A stretch of 64,000 nucleotides of DNA, from positions 806,001 to 870,000 of the forward strand of contig NZ_CP122379.1 in NCBI RefSeq assembly GCF_029814825.1. Reading direction: 5' to 3'. This DNA is from Aequorivita marisscotiae. GTDB lineage: Bacteria; Bacteroidota; Bacteroidia; Flavobacteriales; Flavobacteriaceae. The translations under genes were made by a program, and so were the position numbers. The notes beneath the pieces are model-generated. The model made no database searches. It had not been told where the DNA came from and saw nothing but the letters and a program-made list of their open reading frames with translations. Positions 45,075 through 53,634 of this stretch are shown here, piece by piece (positions within the stretch are counted from its first letter, which is position 1; every line of letters begins with the position of its first letter).

Positions 45075-45144
45075 CGTGTCACGCTGAGCCTGTCGATGTG
45101 CACGTCCAGAGATGTCTTTAACAAGCTCAGACTGATAAAACACG
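45075..45144. repeat. Imperfect palindromic element between the His-rich gene and the TonB receptor
   Basis: The left arm holds CACGCTGAGCCTGTCGA and the right arm, read as complement, CAGTCTGAGCTTGTTAA; outer ends CGTGT/ACACG also pair. It resembles a decayed REP-like dispersed palindrome and fills most of the 200-base gap. Confidence 0.55.
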
Positions 45145-45244
45145 TTACGTATATTCAAATAGAAATTTATTCCGCAAGCATATTTTAACCGAGACATTTT
45201 TTGTTCGGTAACCCAATTATTTAAATTTTTTAAACCAATCACCC

Positions 45245-47467
45245 ATGAAAAAAATACTCTTACTGGGGCTGATGCTATGCTTTGGTATTGCGCAATCGCA
45301 ATCGCTAAAAGGAAAAGTAACAGACCCCAATAATTCACCTTTAGAAAATGTAGCGGTTTTTGACCGCACCTCGGGCAATCATACCCACACCGACGCCTCT
45401 GGAAAATTTTCACTTGAAAATGTAGCCGAAAACGACCAAATAAGCTTTTCAATTTTAGGCTTCAATACTTTTGAATACACCGTAGCTGCCAAAAGTTTTT
45501 CGGAACCTATAAACATTACTTTAAACGAAGCCGCAGTTTCTTTAGAACAGGTTACAATCACACCCGAAGTAAACACGCTCAGCCAAATAGTGGCGGTAGA
45601 TTTAAAGACCGCGCCCGTAAAATCGTCGCAGGAAATATTGCGGAAAGTTCCCGGACTAATCATTGGCCAGCACGCCGGCGGTGGAAAAGCGGAACAAATA
45701 TTTTTGCGCGGTTTTGATATAGACCACGGAACCGACATCAATCTTTCCGTAGATGGAATGCCCGTAAATATGGTTTCGCACGCACACGGGCAAGGGTACA
45801 GCGATTTGCACTTTTTAATCCCGGAAACCATCGAGAAAATTTCCTTCGGAAAAGGTCCATACAACGCGAAATACGGCGATTTTGCCACTGCAGGTTACGT
45901 AGCTTTCAAAACCTTGGACAAGCTAGACAAAAGCTCTATTTCTGTGGAATACGGGCAGTTTGATGCTTTTAGGACCGTGGGGCTTTTTAACCTTATGGAT
46001 ACGAAGAATAGCAATGCCTATGTTGCGGCTTCACTCAACACGTTTAACGGTCCGTTTGATTCACCGCAGAATTTCAACCGCTTTAATATGATGGCGAAGT
46101 ACAATCTGAAATTGCCCGACAACCAAAAACTGCAACTTACCGCTTCGCATTTCCAAAGCAAGTGGGATGCTTCGGGGCAAATTCCGCAGCGCGCCATTGA
46201 TGCTGGACTGATTGATCGTTTTGGAGCCATTGACGATACCGAAGGCGGAAACACCAGCCGCACCAATTTGTTGATAAACCATTCCAAACTGCTTTCAGAC
46301 AACAAAAAGTTGGAAACCCGCGCATATTATTCGCATTATGATTTTGAACTGTTTTCAAACTTTACATTTTTCTTGGAAGACCCCGTAAACGGCGACCAAA
46401 TTGCACAGCGCGAAGACCGAAATATTCTGGGTTTCCAAACGGAGTTTTCAGATAAAATATATTCTGAAACAATTGATTTTAAGTACACCGCAGGAATTGG
46501 CGTTCGCTACGACGATGTGAACGACGTGGAACTTTCGCACACCAAAAACCGCTATGAAATCTTGGACCGGATTGCCTTCGGAAATGTGGACCAAATAAAC
46601 AGTTTCGCCTTTTTAAATACAGAAATTGGTTTGGGCGATTTCAAAATAAATCCTGCGTTGCGATTGGATTATTTCAAATTTGATTACGAAAACAAACTCT
46701 CGCCAACCTACAATAACCGAAGTGAAAGCAAAGTTTTCGCCAGTCCGAAATTGAATTTTATTTATAGCCCGAGCCGCGATTTCCAATTGTTTTTGAAATC
46801 GGGAATTGGTTTCCATTCCAACGATACCCGTGTGGTTGTTTCCAATGACGGCGAGGATATTTTGCCCGCGGCTTACGGCGCTGATTTGGGCGGAATCTAT
46901 AAACTGACGGACAATCTAATTTTCAATACAGCTATTTGGGCTTTGTATTTGGAACAGGAATTTGTGTATGTTGGCGATGCCGGGATTGTAGAGCCCAGCG
47001 GAAAAACCCGCCGATTAGGCATTGATTTTGGCCTGCGTTACGAAGCAACGGACTGGCTGTATTTTTACGGCGATGCAAACTACACCTACGCCCGAAGCAC
47101 TGAGGAGCCCAATGGCGCAGACTACATTCCGCTGGCGCCGGATTTTACCTCAACCGGTGGAATTGCAGTTGAAAATCTCGCAAATTTTTCTGGCGGACTT
47201 ACCTATCGATATCTAAAAGACAGAGCTGCAAACGAAGACAACAGCATTGTTGCCGAAGGTTATTTTGTGACGGATTTAAATATAAATTATACTTTTAGAA
47301 ACTTTGTTTTTGGAATTGCAATTGAAAATCTCTTCGATACCGAATGGAACGAAACCCAATTTGCAACCGAAAGCCGATTGTTTGACGAACCGGAAGCTGT
47401 GGAAGAAATACATTTTACGCCCGGAACGCCGTTTTTTCTAAGAGGAAAGATAACCGTTAATTTTTAA
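45245..47467 (+). CDS. TonB-dependent receptor, probably for a metal or metal complex
   Basis: The 740-residue receptor has a signal peptide (FGIAQSQSLKG), a carboxypeptidase-D-like domain (GKVTDPNNSPLENVAVF), a plug with VPGLIIGQHAGGGKAEQIFL, RGFDIDHGTDINLSVDGMP and a 22-strand-type barrel ending FFLRGKITVNF. The plug contains several His residues (VSHAHGQGYSD). It follows a His-rich protein gene by 200 bases, which supports metal import. The absence of a siderophore gene nearby leaves the ligand open. Confidence 0.9.
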   Translation: MKKILLLGLMLCFGIAQSQSLKGKVTDPNNSPLENVAVFDRTSGNHTHTDASGKFSLENVAENDQISFSILGFNTFEYTVAAKSFSEPINITLNEAAVSLEQVTITPEVNTLSQIVAVDLKTAPVKSSQEILRKVPGLIIGQHAGGGKAEQIFLRGFDIDHGTDINLSVDGMPVNMVSHAHGQGYSDLHFLIPETIEKISFGKGPYNAKYGDFATAGYVAFKTLDKLDKSSISVEYGQFDAFRTVGLFNLMDTKNSNAYVAASLNTFNGPFDSPQNFNRFNMMAKYNLKLPDNQKLQLTASHFQSKWDASGQIPQRAIDAGLIDRFGAIDDTEGGNTSRTNLLINHSKLLSDNKKLETRAYYSHYDFELFSNFTFFLEDPVNGDQIAQREDRNILGFQTEFSDKIYSETIDFKYTAGIGVRYDDVNDVELSHTKNRYEILDRIAFGNVDQINSFAFLNTEIGLGDFKINPALRLDYFKFDYENKLSPTYNNRSESKVFASPKLNFIYSPSRDFQLFLKSGIGFHSNDTRVVVSNDGEDILPAAYGADLGGIYKLTDNLIFNTAIWALYLEQEFVYVGDAGIVEPSGKTRRLGIDFGLRYEATDWLYFYGDANYTYARSTEEPNGADYIPLAPDFTSTGGIAVENLANFSGGLTYRYLKDRAANEDNSIVAEGYFVTDLNINYTFRNFVFGIAIENLFDTEWNETQFATESRLFDEPEAVEEIHFTPGTPFFLRGKITVNF

Positions 47468-47524
47468 CTAATGATTTTATGGGCAATGTTCTTTTTGGTT
47501 AAATTGCACCCACAATAACCAACT

Positions 47525-48400
47525 ATGAACATTGCCATTTTATCGCGCGGGGAAGCGCTTTATTCCACCCAAAGTCTTTTAAAAGCTGGTGAAGCGCGCA
47601 ATCACACCATGGAGGTTTTGGATCCTTCCTATTGCAACCTCGCCGTAGAAAACGGAAAAGCCGTCCTCTATTTTCAAAATGAATTGGTGGACGACCTGCA
47701 CGCGGTAATTCCCAGAATTGGTGCTTCAAATACTTATTTTGGCACCAATGTAGTCCGCCATTTTGAGGCAATGGGCGTTTTTAGCGTGGTTTCTTCCGAA
47801 GGAATAATTAATAGCCGTGACAAATGGACATGCTTTCAAATTTTGGCTAAACATCAAATTCCCGTGCCACGAACGGTTTATGCTTCGTTTTTTGAATTTG
47901 AGGAACAATTAAAAACATTCAACGGCAAACCAATTATCATCAAACTTTTGGAAGGCACACACGGCGAAGGGGTGATTTTAACTGAAAGTCCCCAAAATGC
48001 CTTGGCAACAATTGAAACCCTAAATGCTGCTGGCGTTAAATTTATACTGCAGGAATATATTGAAGAAGCAAATGGCGCCGATGTTCGTGCTATTGTGGTG
48101 GACGGCGTTGTGGTTGCGGCGATGAAACGCAAATGCAAAGTTGGCGATTTTAGAAGCAATCTGCACCGCGGCGGTTCTTCGGAAATGATTTCGCTCTCTT
48201 CCGCAGAAGAAAAAATAGCGATAAAAGCTGCAAAAGCATTGAATTTGGTTTTTTGCGGTGTGGATATCCTGCAATCCAAAAATGGTCCTTTGGTTTTGGA
48301 AATCAACAGCACGCCGGGTCTGGAAGGCATTGAAAATACGTCGGGCAAAAACGTTTCAAAAAGCGTAATTGGATATATTGAGCGAAATTTTAAAAAGTAG
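47525..48400 (+). CDS. rimK: RimK-type ATP-grasp ligase (first copy)
   Basis: The 291-residue protein is a full RimK homologue: N-terminal YSTQSLLKAGEARNH and IPRIGASNTYFGTNVVR, and the ATP-grasp core with KLLEGTHGEGVILTE (139-153), [24 protein letters not shown] (Asp247) and LEINSTPGLEGIE (Glu259, Asn261). RimK adds glutamates to the C-terminus of ribosomal protein S6. It heads a four-gene cluster with a retropepsin-like protease, a second RimK and an aspartoacylase-like enzyme. With two paralogues here, the true S6 ligase cannot be named from sequence. Confidence 0.9.
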   Translation: MNIAILSRGEALYSTQSLLKAGEARNHTMEVLDPSYCNLAVENGKAVLYFQNELVDDLHAVIPRIGASNTYFGTNVVRHFEAMGVFSVVSSEGIINSRDKWTCFQILAKHQIPVPRTVYASFFEFEEQLKTFNGKPIIIKLLEGTHGEGVILTESPQNALATIETLNAAGVKFILQEYIEEANGADVRAIVVDGVVVAAMKRKCKVGDFRSNLHRGGSSEMISLSSAEEKIAIKAAKALNLVFCGVDILQSKNGPLVLEINSTPGLEGIENTSGKNVSKSVIGYIERNFKK

Positions 48401-48440
48401 ACAGTTTACAGTACCATTGAACAGTTTTTATTTTTTGGGT

Positions 48441-48474
48441 TTCGATTTCAATTTCGATTTCAATTTCGATTTCA
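48441..48474. repeat. 12-base tandem repeat before the protease gene
   Basis: TTCGATTTCAAT occurs twice in full and a third time for ten bases. It sits in the 103-base gap between the first RimK and the protease. Confidence 0.8.
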
Positions 48475-48503
48475 TACCTTGCAATAACAAAATTCCTTAA
48501 ACA

Positions 48504-48929
48504 TTGAAAAGAGACATCGGCAGGATAGATAAGGCAGATTTTCCACAATTCAACTTGTATAACATTGAAGTGAAAGTGGACACGGGCGCCTACACTTCTT
48601 CCATACATTGCAAAAATATGAAAGTGGAAGATAACTATCTAAAATGTAATTTTTTAGATGAAGCACATCCCAGCTATCATGAAAAAGAAATTGTTTTTGA
48701 CGAGTACGATGTAAAAGTTGTAAAGAGCAGTAACGGGCAGTCTGAGGCGCGATATAGAATTAAAACGGAAATTGTTCTTTTTGGCAAAACGCACCCAATA
48801 TATTTAACACTGAGCGATCGCGAAGAGATGCGTTTTCCCGTACTTTTGGGACGAAATTTTCTTAGCAGAAAATTCTTTGTAGATATCAATAAAACGAACC
48901 TCTCCTTCAAACTAAAAAACAAAAAATGA
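48504..48929 (+). CDS. RimB-like ATP-dependent zinc protease (retropepsin-like) family protein
   Basis: The start is TTG 48504: an in-frame TAA at 48498 closes the frame upstream, the next ATG would remove the active site, and the N-terminus [14 protein letters not shown] fits the family. The 141-residue protein contains the aspartic-type motif [12 protein letters not shown] (Asp26-Thr-Gly) and a later [13 protein letters not shown], typical of the so-called Zn_protease/RimB family, structurally like retropepsins. In Pseudomonas RimB trims the glutamate tail added by RimK. Its stop overlaps the second RimK start (ATGA). Confidence 0.85.
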   Translation: MKRDIGRIDKADFPQFNLYNIEVKVDTGAYTSSIHCKNMKVEDNYLKCNFLDEAHPSYHEKEIVFDEYDVKVVKSSNGQSEARYRIKTEIVLFGKTHPIYLTLSDREEMRFPVLLGRNFLSRKFFVDINKTNLSFKLKNKK

Positions 48930-49798
48930 AAATTAGAATATTATCGGCTAATGCAAATCTTTACTCCACCCAACGGCTCGTGGAAGCGGCAAAGGCCCGA
49001 AAGCACGAAGTAGAGATTATTAACCACGCAAAATGTGATATTGTTATCGAAAAGAAAAATCCGGTAATTATTTACAAAGGCCATAAACTGGACCACACCG
49101 ATGCTATTATTCCGCGTATTGGCGCATCGGTTACATTTTATGGCACTGCAGTGGTGCGGCAATTTGAGATGATGCGTGTGTTTACCACCACCGAATCGCA
49201 AGCCTTAGTGCGCTCACGCGATAAACTGCGAAGCTTACAAATACTTTCGCGTGCAGGATTGGGATTGCCTAAAACCGTTTTTACAAACTACTCTAAAAAC
49301 GTAAAGGAAATTGTAGATCAAGCCGGGGGAGCTCCAGTAATTATAAAATTATTGGAAGGCACACAGGGCATCGGCGTTATTTTGGTTGAAACCAGAAAAG
49401 CAGCCGAATCTGTAATTGAAGCTTTTAATAATTTACAAGCGCGGGTAATCGTGCAGGAATTTATAAAAGAGGCTGGGGGTGCAGACATTCGTGCCTTTAT
49501 TGTGGACGGACAGGTTGTTGGCGCAATGAAGCGACAAGGAAAAGAAGGCGAATTTCGCAGTAATCTGCACCGCGGTGGAACGGCTTCGGTCATTAAACTT
49601 ACCGACGAGGAAGAAACGGCCGCGCTGAAAGCCGCCAAAGCCATGGGGCTTGGAATTGCGGGAGTAGATATGCTTCAGTCTGCACGAGGACCGCTTATTT
49701 TGGAGGTAAATTCTTCTCCAGGTTTGGAAGGAATTGAACAAGCAACCGGCAAAGACATTGCAAACTCCATTATTAAATACATTGAACGAAACGTTTAA
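48926..49798 (+). CDS. RimK-type ATP-grasp ligase (second copy)
   Basis: The 290-residue paralogue of the first RimK keeps all ATP-grasp elements: [39 protein letters not shown] (Asp248) and [13 protein letters not shown] (Glu260, Asn262). The first 60 residues differ most, for example [12 protein letters not shown] against DPSYCNLAVENG, which could mean different protein or amino-acid targets. It overlaps the protease gene by 4 bases and precedes the aspartoacylase-like gene by 2 bases, so all three are translated as a block. Confidence 0.88.
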   Translation: MKIRILSANANLYSTQRLVEAAKARKHEVEIINHAKCDIVIEKKNPVIIYKGHKLDHTDAIIPRIGASVTFYGTAVVRQFEMMRVFTTTESQALVRSRDKLRSLQILSRAGLGLPKTVFTNYSKNVKEIVDQAGGAPVIIKLLEGTQGIGVILVETRKAAESVIEAFNNLQARVIVQEFIKEAGGADIRAFIVDGQVVGAMKRQGKEGEFRSNLHRGGTASVIKLTDEEETAALKAAKAMGLGIAGVDMLQSARGPLILEVNSSPGLEGIEQATGKDIANSIIKYIERNV

Positions 49799-49800
49799 AA

Positions 49801-50802
49801 ATGGCCAAAAAGGAAGAACGCGATATTGTAATTTTAAATGAGCACGTAGCTCTGGGCGAAAGTAAGACAATTGATTTCAGCATTGCGAAACTTTACACTT
49901 CCACAAAAGTTGAAATACCAATAATTATAGAACGCTCAAAAATCCCAGGGCCTACGGTTTTAATTACTGCTGCCATTCACGGAGATGAAATAAACGGGGT
50001 GGAAATTGTACGCCAGCTCATTGCCCGAAAATTAAACAAACCTAAACGGGGTACTATTATCTGTATTCCTATTCTTAATGTATTTGGATTTTTAAACGGC
50101 GACCGTTCGTTTCCCGATGGGCGCGACTTAAATCGGGTTTTTCCGGGTACAAAAACAGGTTCGCTAGCCAGTAGGGTTGCATATCATTTCACCAAAAAAG
50201 TGTTACCGCACGCAGATTATTGCCTCGATTTTCATACAGGCGGCGCCAGCCGTTTTAATGCTGCACAAATTCGCATAAAACCGGGGAACGACAAATTGTT
50301 GGAACTTGCAAAAGTTTTTAATGCTCCATTTACAGTGTTTTCTAATACTATTGAAAAATCATATCGCAATACCTGTCAAAAAATGGGGATTCCCGTATTA
50401 CTATTTGAAGGAGGAAAAAGTCGCGAAAGCAATAAACACATTGCAAAAGAAGGTGTTGACGGTATATTGCGAGTGTTAGCACATTTAGACATGTTGGGCA
50501 AACGGCACGTAGCGCCAGAACCAAATGCCAAAACGGTAATTATTGAAAAAAGCAAATGGATTCGTGCCTACCGCAGTGGATTGCTACACGTTAAAATAGA
50601 TTGCAACAAGCACGTAGAAAAAGGCGAGTTTTTGGCAACTATTACCGATCCGTACGGAAAAATGCGCTTTAAAGTTACTTCGCCCAATGAAGGTTATATT
50701 ATAAATGTAAACCAATCGCCCATTGTAAACCAAGGCGATGCTATTTTTCATATTTCCACTCAAAATTCCGATAATACGGATGATGAAGAAATGGAAGACT
50801 AA
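49801..50802 (+). CDS. Succinylglutamate desuccinylase/aspartoacylase family hydrolase
   Basis: The 333-residue protein belongs to the AstE/AspA branch of M14 zinc hydrolases. Zinc ligands are His60 and Glu63 (AAIHGDEINGVE) and His145 (LDFHTGG); the DLNR motif is at 109-112 and the catalytic Glu is probably Glu203 in LLFEGGKS. A C-terminal beta domain (RAYRSGLLHVKID, GEFLATITDPYG) is usual for this subgroup. Relatives remove acyl groups or cut terminal amide bonds. Behind two RimK ligases it might remove added glutamate or another residue; the substrate is unknown. It has no signal peptide. Confidence 0.9.
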   Translation: MAKKEERDIVILNEHVALGESKTIDFSIAKLYTSTKVEIPIIIERSKIPGPTVLITAAIHGDEINGVEIVRQLIARKLNKPKRGTIICIPILNVFGFLNGDRSFPDGRDLNRVFPGTKTGSLASRVAYHFTKKVLPHADYCLDFHTGGASRFNAAQIRIKPGNDKLLELAKVFNAPFTVFSNTIEKSYRNTCQKMGIPVLLFEGGKSRESNKHIAKEGVDGILRVLAHLDMLGKRHVAPEPNAKTVIIEKSKWIRAYRSGLLHVKIDCNKHVEKGEFLATITDPYGKMRFKVTSPNEGYIINVNQSPIVNQGDAIFHISTQNSDNTDDEEMED

Positions 50803-50812
50803 AAGGATTTTT

Positions 50813-50877
50813 TGATTGACGATTGAGGATTAACGATTGATGATTTTGGAATTTGGGATTTGGGATTTGGGATTTGG
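50813..50877. repeat. Low-complexity tandem repeats before fau
   Basis: Four or so GATTGA-type units (50813-50843) are followed by ATTTGGG three times plus ATTTGG (50851-50877), a 7-base tandem repeat. They fill the gap between the hydrolase and fau. Confidence 0.75.
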
Positions 50878-50931
50878 CCCTTAGACTGTGTTCTGGATGA
50901 CAAAATTTGGAAGTTGGAATTTTAAAATATT

Positions 50932-51516
50932 ATGGCAGATAAAACTTCGCTTCGTTTGAAATATAAAAAACTCCGGGAAGAGCTTTCCGAAGAATCCATT
51001 GAGGCCATGAGCCTTCAGATAGCCAATCAGGCATTAAAACTTCCTATTTGGAATAAAACCTATTATCATATATTTCTTCCCATTTTAGAAAAAAAAGAGG
51101 TTAATACGGAATATTTACTTCACATTTTACAAGGGAAAGACAAAAGTATAGTAATTTCCAAAGCAAATTTTGATTCGGGTGAAATGAAACATTTTTTACT
51201 TCAGGAAAATACGGTTTTAAAAACTTCAAAATACGGTATCCCAGAACCAGTCTCGGGCATTGAAATTATGCCTGAAATAATTGAAGTTGTATTTGTACCT
51301 TTATTGGCGTACGATACCAGCGGAAACCGCGTGGGTTATGGCAAAGGATTTTACGATAGGTTTTTGGCTAAGTGCAATAAAAACACAATATTAGTTGGTC
51401 TTTCATTTTTTAAACCGGAGCCGAAAATACCTTTTGAAACCACAGATATTCCTTTAAATTTTTGTATCACTTCAGAAAAAATTGTGAATTTTGAAAATTG
51501 CCACCTATCTTTATAA
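50932..51516 (+). CDS. fau: 5-formyltetrahydrofolate cyclo-ligase
   Basis: The 194-residue protein converts 5-formyl-THF to methenyl-THF with ATP. It has the N-terminal LRLKYKKLREEL, the central LQENTVLKTSKYGIPEP and the conserved VPLLAYDTSGNRVGYGKGFYDRFLA near the C-terminus, which forms the nucleotide site. Length matches bacterial enzymes. It is probably transcribed on its own. Confidence 0.93.
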   Translation: MADKTSLRLKYKKLREELSEESIEAMSLQIANQALKLPIWNKTYYHIFLPILEKKEVNTEYLLHILQGKDKSIVISKANFDSGEMKHFLLQENTVLKTSKYGIPEPVSGIEIMPEIIEVVFVPLLAYDTSGNRVGYGKGFYDRFLAKCNKNTILVGLSFFKPEPKIPFETTDIPLNFCITSEKIVNFENCHLSL

Positions 51517-51550
51517 AAATTCTAATATTTTAACTTAAAAATTAAAGCAG

Positions 51551-51835
51551 ATGGAAACAACCAACCAACCTATGCAAACTCCACCGGACAACAACTTGAT
51601 CTGGGCAATTTTATGTACCGTATTTTGCTGCTTACCGCTGGGAATTGTATCGATTATTTCCGCTTCAAAAGTTAATGAACGATGGGCTCAAGGCGATTAC
51701 GATGGTGCATATAGAGCAGCAGACGACGCAAAAAAGTGGGCAATTTGGGGAGCGGCATCTTCACTAATTCTTGTGGTACTTTATGTAATATTTGTTGTTA
51801 TAATAGGTATAGGAGGAAATTTTGCCGGATTCTAA
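51551..51835 (+). CDS. CD225/dispanin family small membrane protein
   Basis: The 94-residue protein has two hydrophobic helices: NNLIWAILCTVFCCLPLGIV, then WAIWGAASSLILVVLYVIFV, with the CD225 loop SASKVNERWAQGDYDGAYRAADDAKKW between them. The fold is shared with interferon-induced membrane proteins; bacterial roles are unknown. Its last codons overlap the start of a DUF2752 gene, so the two are translationally coupled. Confidence 0.88.
   Translation: METTNQPMQTPPDNNLIWAILCTVFCCLPLGIVSIISASKVNERWAQGDYDGAYRAADDAKKWAIWGAASSLILVVLYVIFVVIIGIGGNFAGF
51811..51817 (+). promoter_or_regulatory. Ribosome binding site deciding the DUF2752 TTG start
   Basis: AGGAGGA lies 4 bases before the TTG at 51822, inside the CD225 gene. 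An in-frame TAG at 51810 rules out an earlier start. Strong Shine-Dalgarno sites are uncommon in Bacteroidota. Confidence 0.65.
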
Positions 51836-52238
51836 TAAGTATTTTAAAATAGGCCTAATTCTAGTATTGGCAGGTGTCTTTTTTATAGTTTATTACACGT
51901 ATGATCCTTCGGAAAATGGATTTTTTATTCCGTGCCCGTTTCACTATTTAACGGGGTTTCACTGTCCGGGTTGTGGTTCACAGCGGGCTATTCACCTATT
52001 ATTTCGGGGCGATATTTTTGGAGCATTTCGATTTAACCCATTAATGGTTTTAACAATACCTATCCTAGTTTATGGCTTAGGAATTACCATTGTTAATTGG
52101 ATTTTTGGTACCAGTTACAGATTTTTACTTTTTTACAGTAAGGTTTTTATTTTTGGATATTTCGCTTTGGCAGTTATTTATTGGGTTTTGCGAAACATAC
52201 CCATTTATCCTTTTAATTTGCTTGCGCCCACCGGTTAA
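51822..52238 (+). CDS. DUF2752 family membrane protein
   Basis: The 138-residue protein starts at TTG 51822, backed by a strong ribosome site. It has three hydrophobic helices, the first beginning YFKIGLILVLAGVFFIVYY. Between helices 1 and 2 is the DUF2752 signature CPFHYLTGFHCPGCGSQRA, with three cysteines that may bind a metal. Function unknown. It overlaps the CD225 gene by 14 bases and is convergent with lspA, only 2 bases apart. Confidence 0.88.
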   Translation: MPDSNKYFKIGLILVLAGVFFIVYYTYDPSENGFFIPCPFHYLTGFHCPGCGSQRAIHLLFRGDIFGAFRFNPLMVLTIPILVYGLGITIVNWIFGTSYRFLLFYSKVFIFGYFALAVIYWVLRNIPIYPFNLLAPTG

Positions 52239-52240
52239 TA

Positions 52241-52852
52241 CTACTCCGAAACTTCTTTCTTTGGAAATGCTTTTTTATTGAAGATAAGCAGCAAAATTAC
52301 ACCTACGCTTATAGACGAATCGGCCACATTAAATACGGGATCAAAAAAAGTGAAATATTCTCCACCCCAAAAAGGAATCCACTCTGGCAAGACGCCCCCA
52401 TAAAGCGGAAAGTAGAGCATATCTACCACCTTTCCGTGAAAAAGCGTGCCGTAACCTCCTGCTTCAGGAAATAACGTAGCTACTTGGTGGTGACTGTCGT
52501 TAAAAATAATTCCGTAAAAGACTGAATCGATAATATTGCCCAAAGCTCCTGCAAATATAAGCGCTACGCAAAAGATGAGAATGCTTGGCATATTTTTTCG
52601 TACGGAGTCCCACAGCCAATAGCCTATACCGCCAATAGCAACAATTCTAAAAAGTGTTAAAAATAGCTTGCCGTATTCGCCAGGAATTTTTGCACCCCAA
52701 GCCATACCTTCATTTTCAACAAATAGAATACGAAACCAATCAAACACGCGAACTTCGTCGCCTAAAGCAAAATGTGTTTTTATATAAAACTTAGAAATTT
52801 GATCTATCAATAAGACCAGAATAATAATAAAAATAGATTTTTTTAGGCTCAT
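52241..52852 (-). CDS. lspA: Lipoprotein signal peptidase LspA
   Basis: The 203-residue protein has four membrane helices and both catalytic aspartates of signal peptidase II: GALGNIIDSVFYG and FNVADSSISVGV. The conserved N-terminal loop FVENEGMAWG is also present. It cleaves prolipoproteins, of which this window has many. It is slightly longer than the E. coli enzyme because of a loop with FPEAGGYGTLFHGKVVDM, usual in Bacteroidota. Confidence 0.94.
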   Translation of the reverse strand: MSLKKSIFIIILVLLIDQISKFYIKTHFALGDEVRVFDWFRILFVENEGMAWGAKIPGEYGKLFLTLFRIVAIGGIGYWLWDSVRKNMPSILIFCVALIFAGALGNIIDSVFYGIIFNDSHHQVATLFPEAGGYGTLFHGKVVDMLYFPLYGGVLPEWIPFWGGEYFTFFDPVFNVADSSISVGVILLLIFNKKAFPKKEVSE

Positions 52853-52874
52853 ATATGCAAATGGATAACGCGGG

Positions 52875-52882
52875 CAAAAGTA
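52875..52882 (-). promoter_or_regulatory. Predicted -7 box for lspA
   Basis: The minus strand reads TACTTTTG (TAnnTTTG), 23 bases before the lspA start; the upstream half would lie in the end of the broken gene at 52889. Confidence 0.45.
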
Positions 52883-52888
52883 GCAATA

Positions 52889-53554
52889 TTATTTGGTTTG
52901 AAGCATCCTAATATTGCCATTAATACTTTCGGCTTCAATGAAAAACTTTCCATTGGGCGGCAAGTTGTTCTCAATCTTTCCACGGGTAGAAATGGCTTTT
53001 CCGCCAACAGCATCTGCAGCATATACGGTTATAGTGCCATCGGTGGTTTTAAGGTGGGCATTTCCGCTAAAATTTGTTGCAAAACAATTGCCTCTTTGTA
53101 GCGATACTGCAAGATTTTTAATGGTGCCATCTATTGCTACGGAGGCAAGTTTCGATTTAATTTCTAACGAAAGAGTTTCGGGAACAATTAATTTCACCTC
53201 TATGGCCATTAGTTTATGGGCGGCCAATTTGTCGTTGTTTAAAACGAAAAATGGCGCAAATCCGGTTTTTAATGAAAGTTTACCTTCAGAAAAATTTTCT
53301 TCAATTATCACATTTTCGGAGTGTTCACCAGAAATGTGTGCTGAAAATTTAATTTCCTATTCTTCGGAAGTATAAACTGTTATTTTAAAGATGGCATTAT
53401 CTTCAATAGAGAGCGTAGTAATATCCTCGGTAAAAAATTGCTTTTCGATTATTTTTTGACCGACCGAAGCATTTATTCCGAAACAGCTTACAGCGAGTAT
53501 AAAGAGTGCTAGTTTCACAAATTTAATAATAAAGATCGTCAAGAATTTATTCAA
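52889..53554 (-). pseudogene. Secreted GIN/adhesin-like beta protein interrupted by an amber codon
   Basis: From about 53554 (TTG) or 53518 (GTG) the frame encodes a signal peptide and ITTLSIEDNAIFKITVYTSEE, then TAG at 53357-53359. The same frame continues at once with EIKFSAHISGEHSENVIIEE and runs to 52889 without another stop. The repeated short beta strands (KLASVAIDGTIKNLAVSLQ, GNAHLKTTDGTITVYA) resemble GIN/DUF4097-type beta-helix proteins. A single CAG-to-TAG change explains the break. It could be a recent pseudogene or a sequencing error; the downstream piece alone lacks a signal peptide. Confidence 0.7.
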
Positions 53555-53555
53555 T

Positions 53556-53583
53556 AAAAAAAGCCCTGAAAATTTTCAAGGCT
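53556..53583 (-). terminator. Terminator after the DksA-like gene
   Basis: On the minus strand AGCCTTGAAAA pairs with TTTTCAGGGCT (one mismatch), followed by TTTTTT. It ends the ileS-dksA operon 52 bases after the stop. Confidence 0.75.
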
Positions 53584-53634
53584 ATAATTTTTACGAATAA
53601 AATCCCTTAGCATTGGGCAGGGGCTAGGATGATC

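Noticed and set aside
45379..45888. 169-codon open frame antisense to the TonB receptor
   Set aside because: It is fully covered by the plug domain coding sequence on the plus strand and resembles no family.
47878..48348. 156-codon open frame antisense to the first RimK
   Set aside because: Opposite to the ATP-grasp core, with no start signal or domain.
53357..53359. TAG as a pyrrolysine or programmed read-through codon
   Set aside because: There is no pyl gene or stem-loop in view and the protein is not a methyltransferase; mutation or error is simpler.
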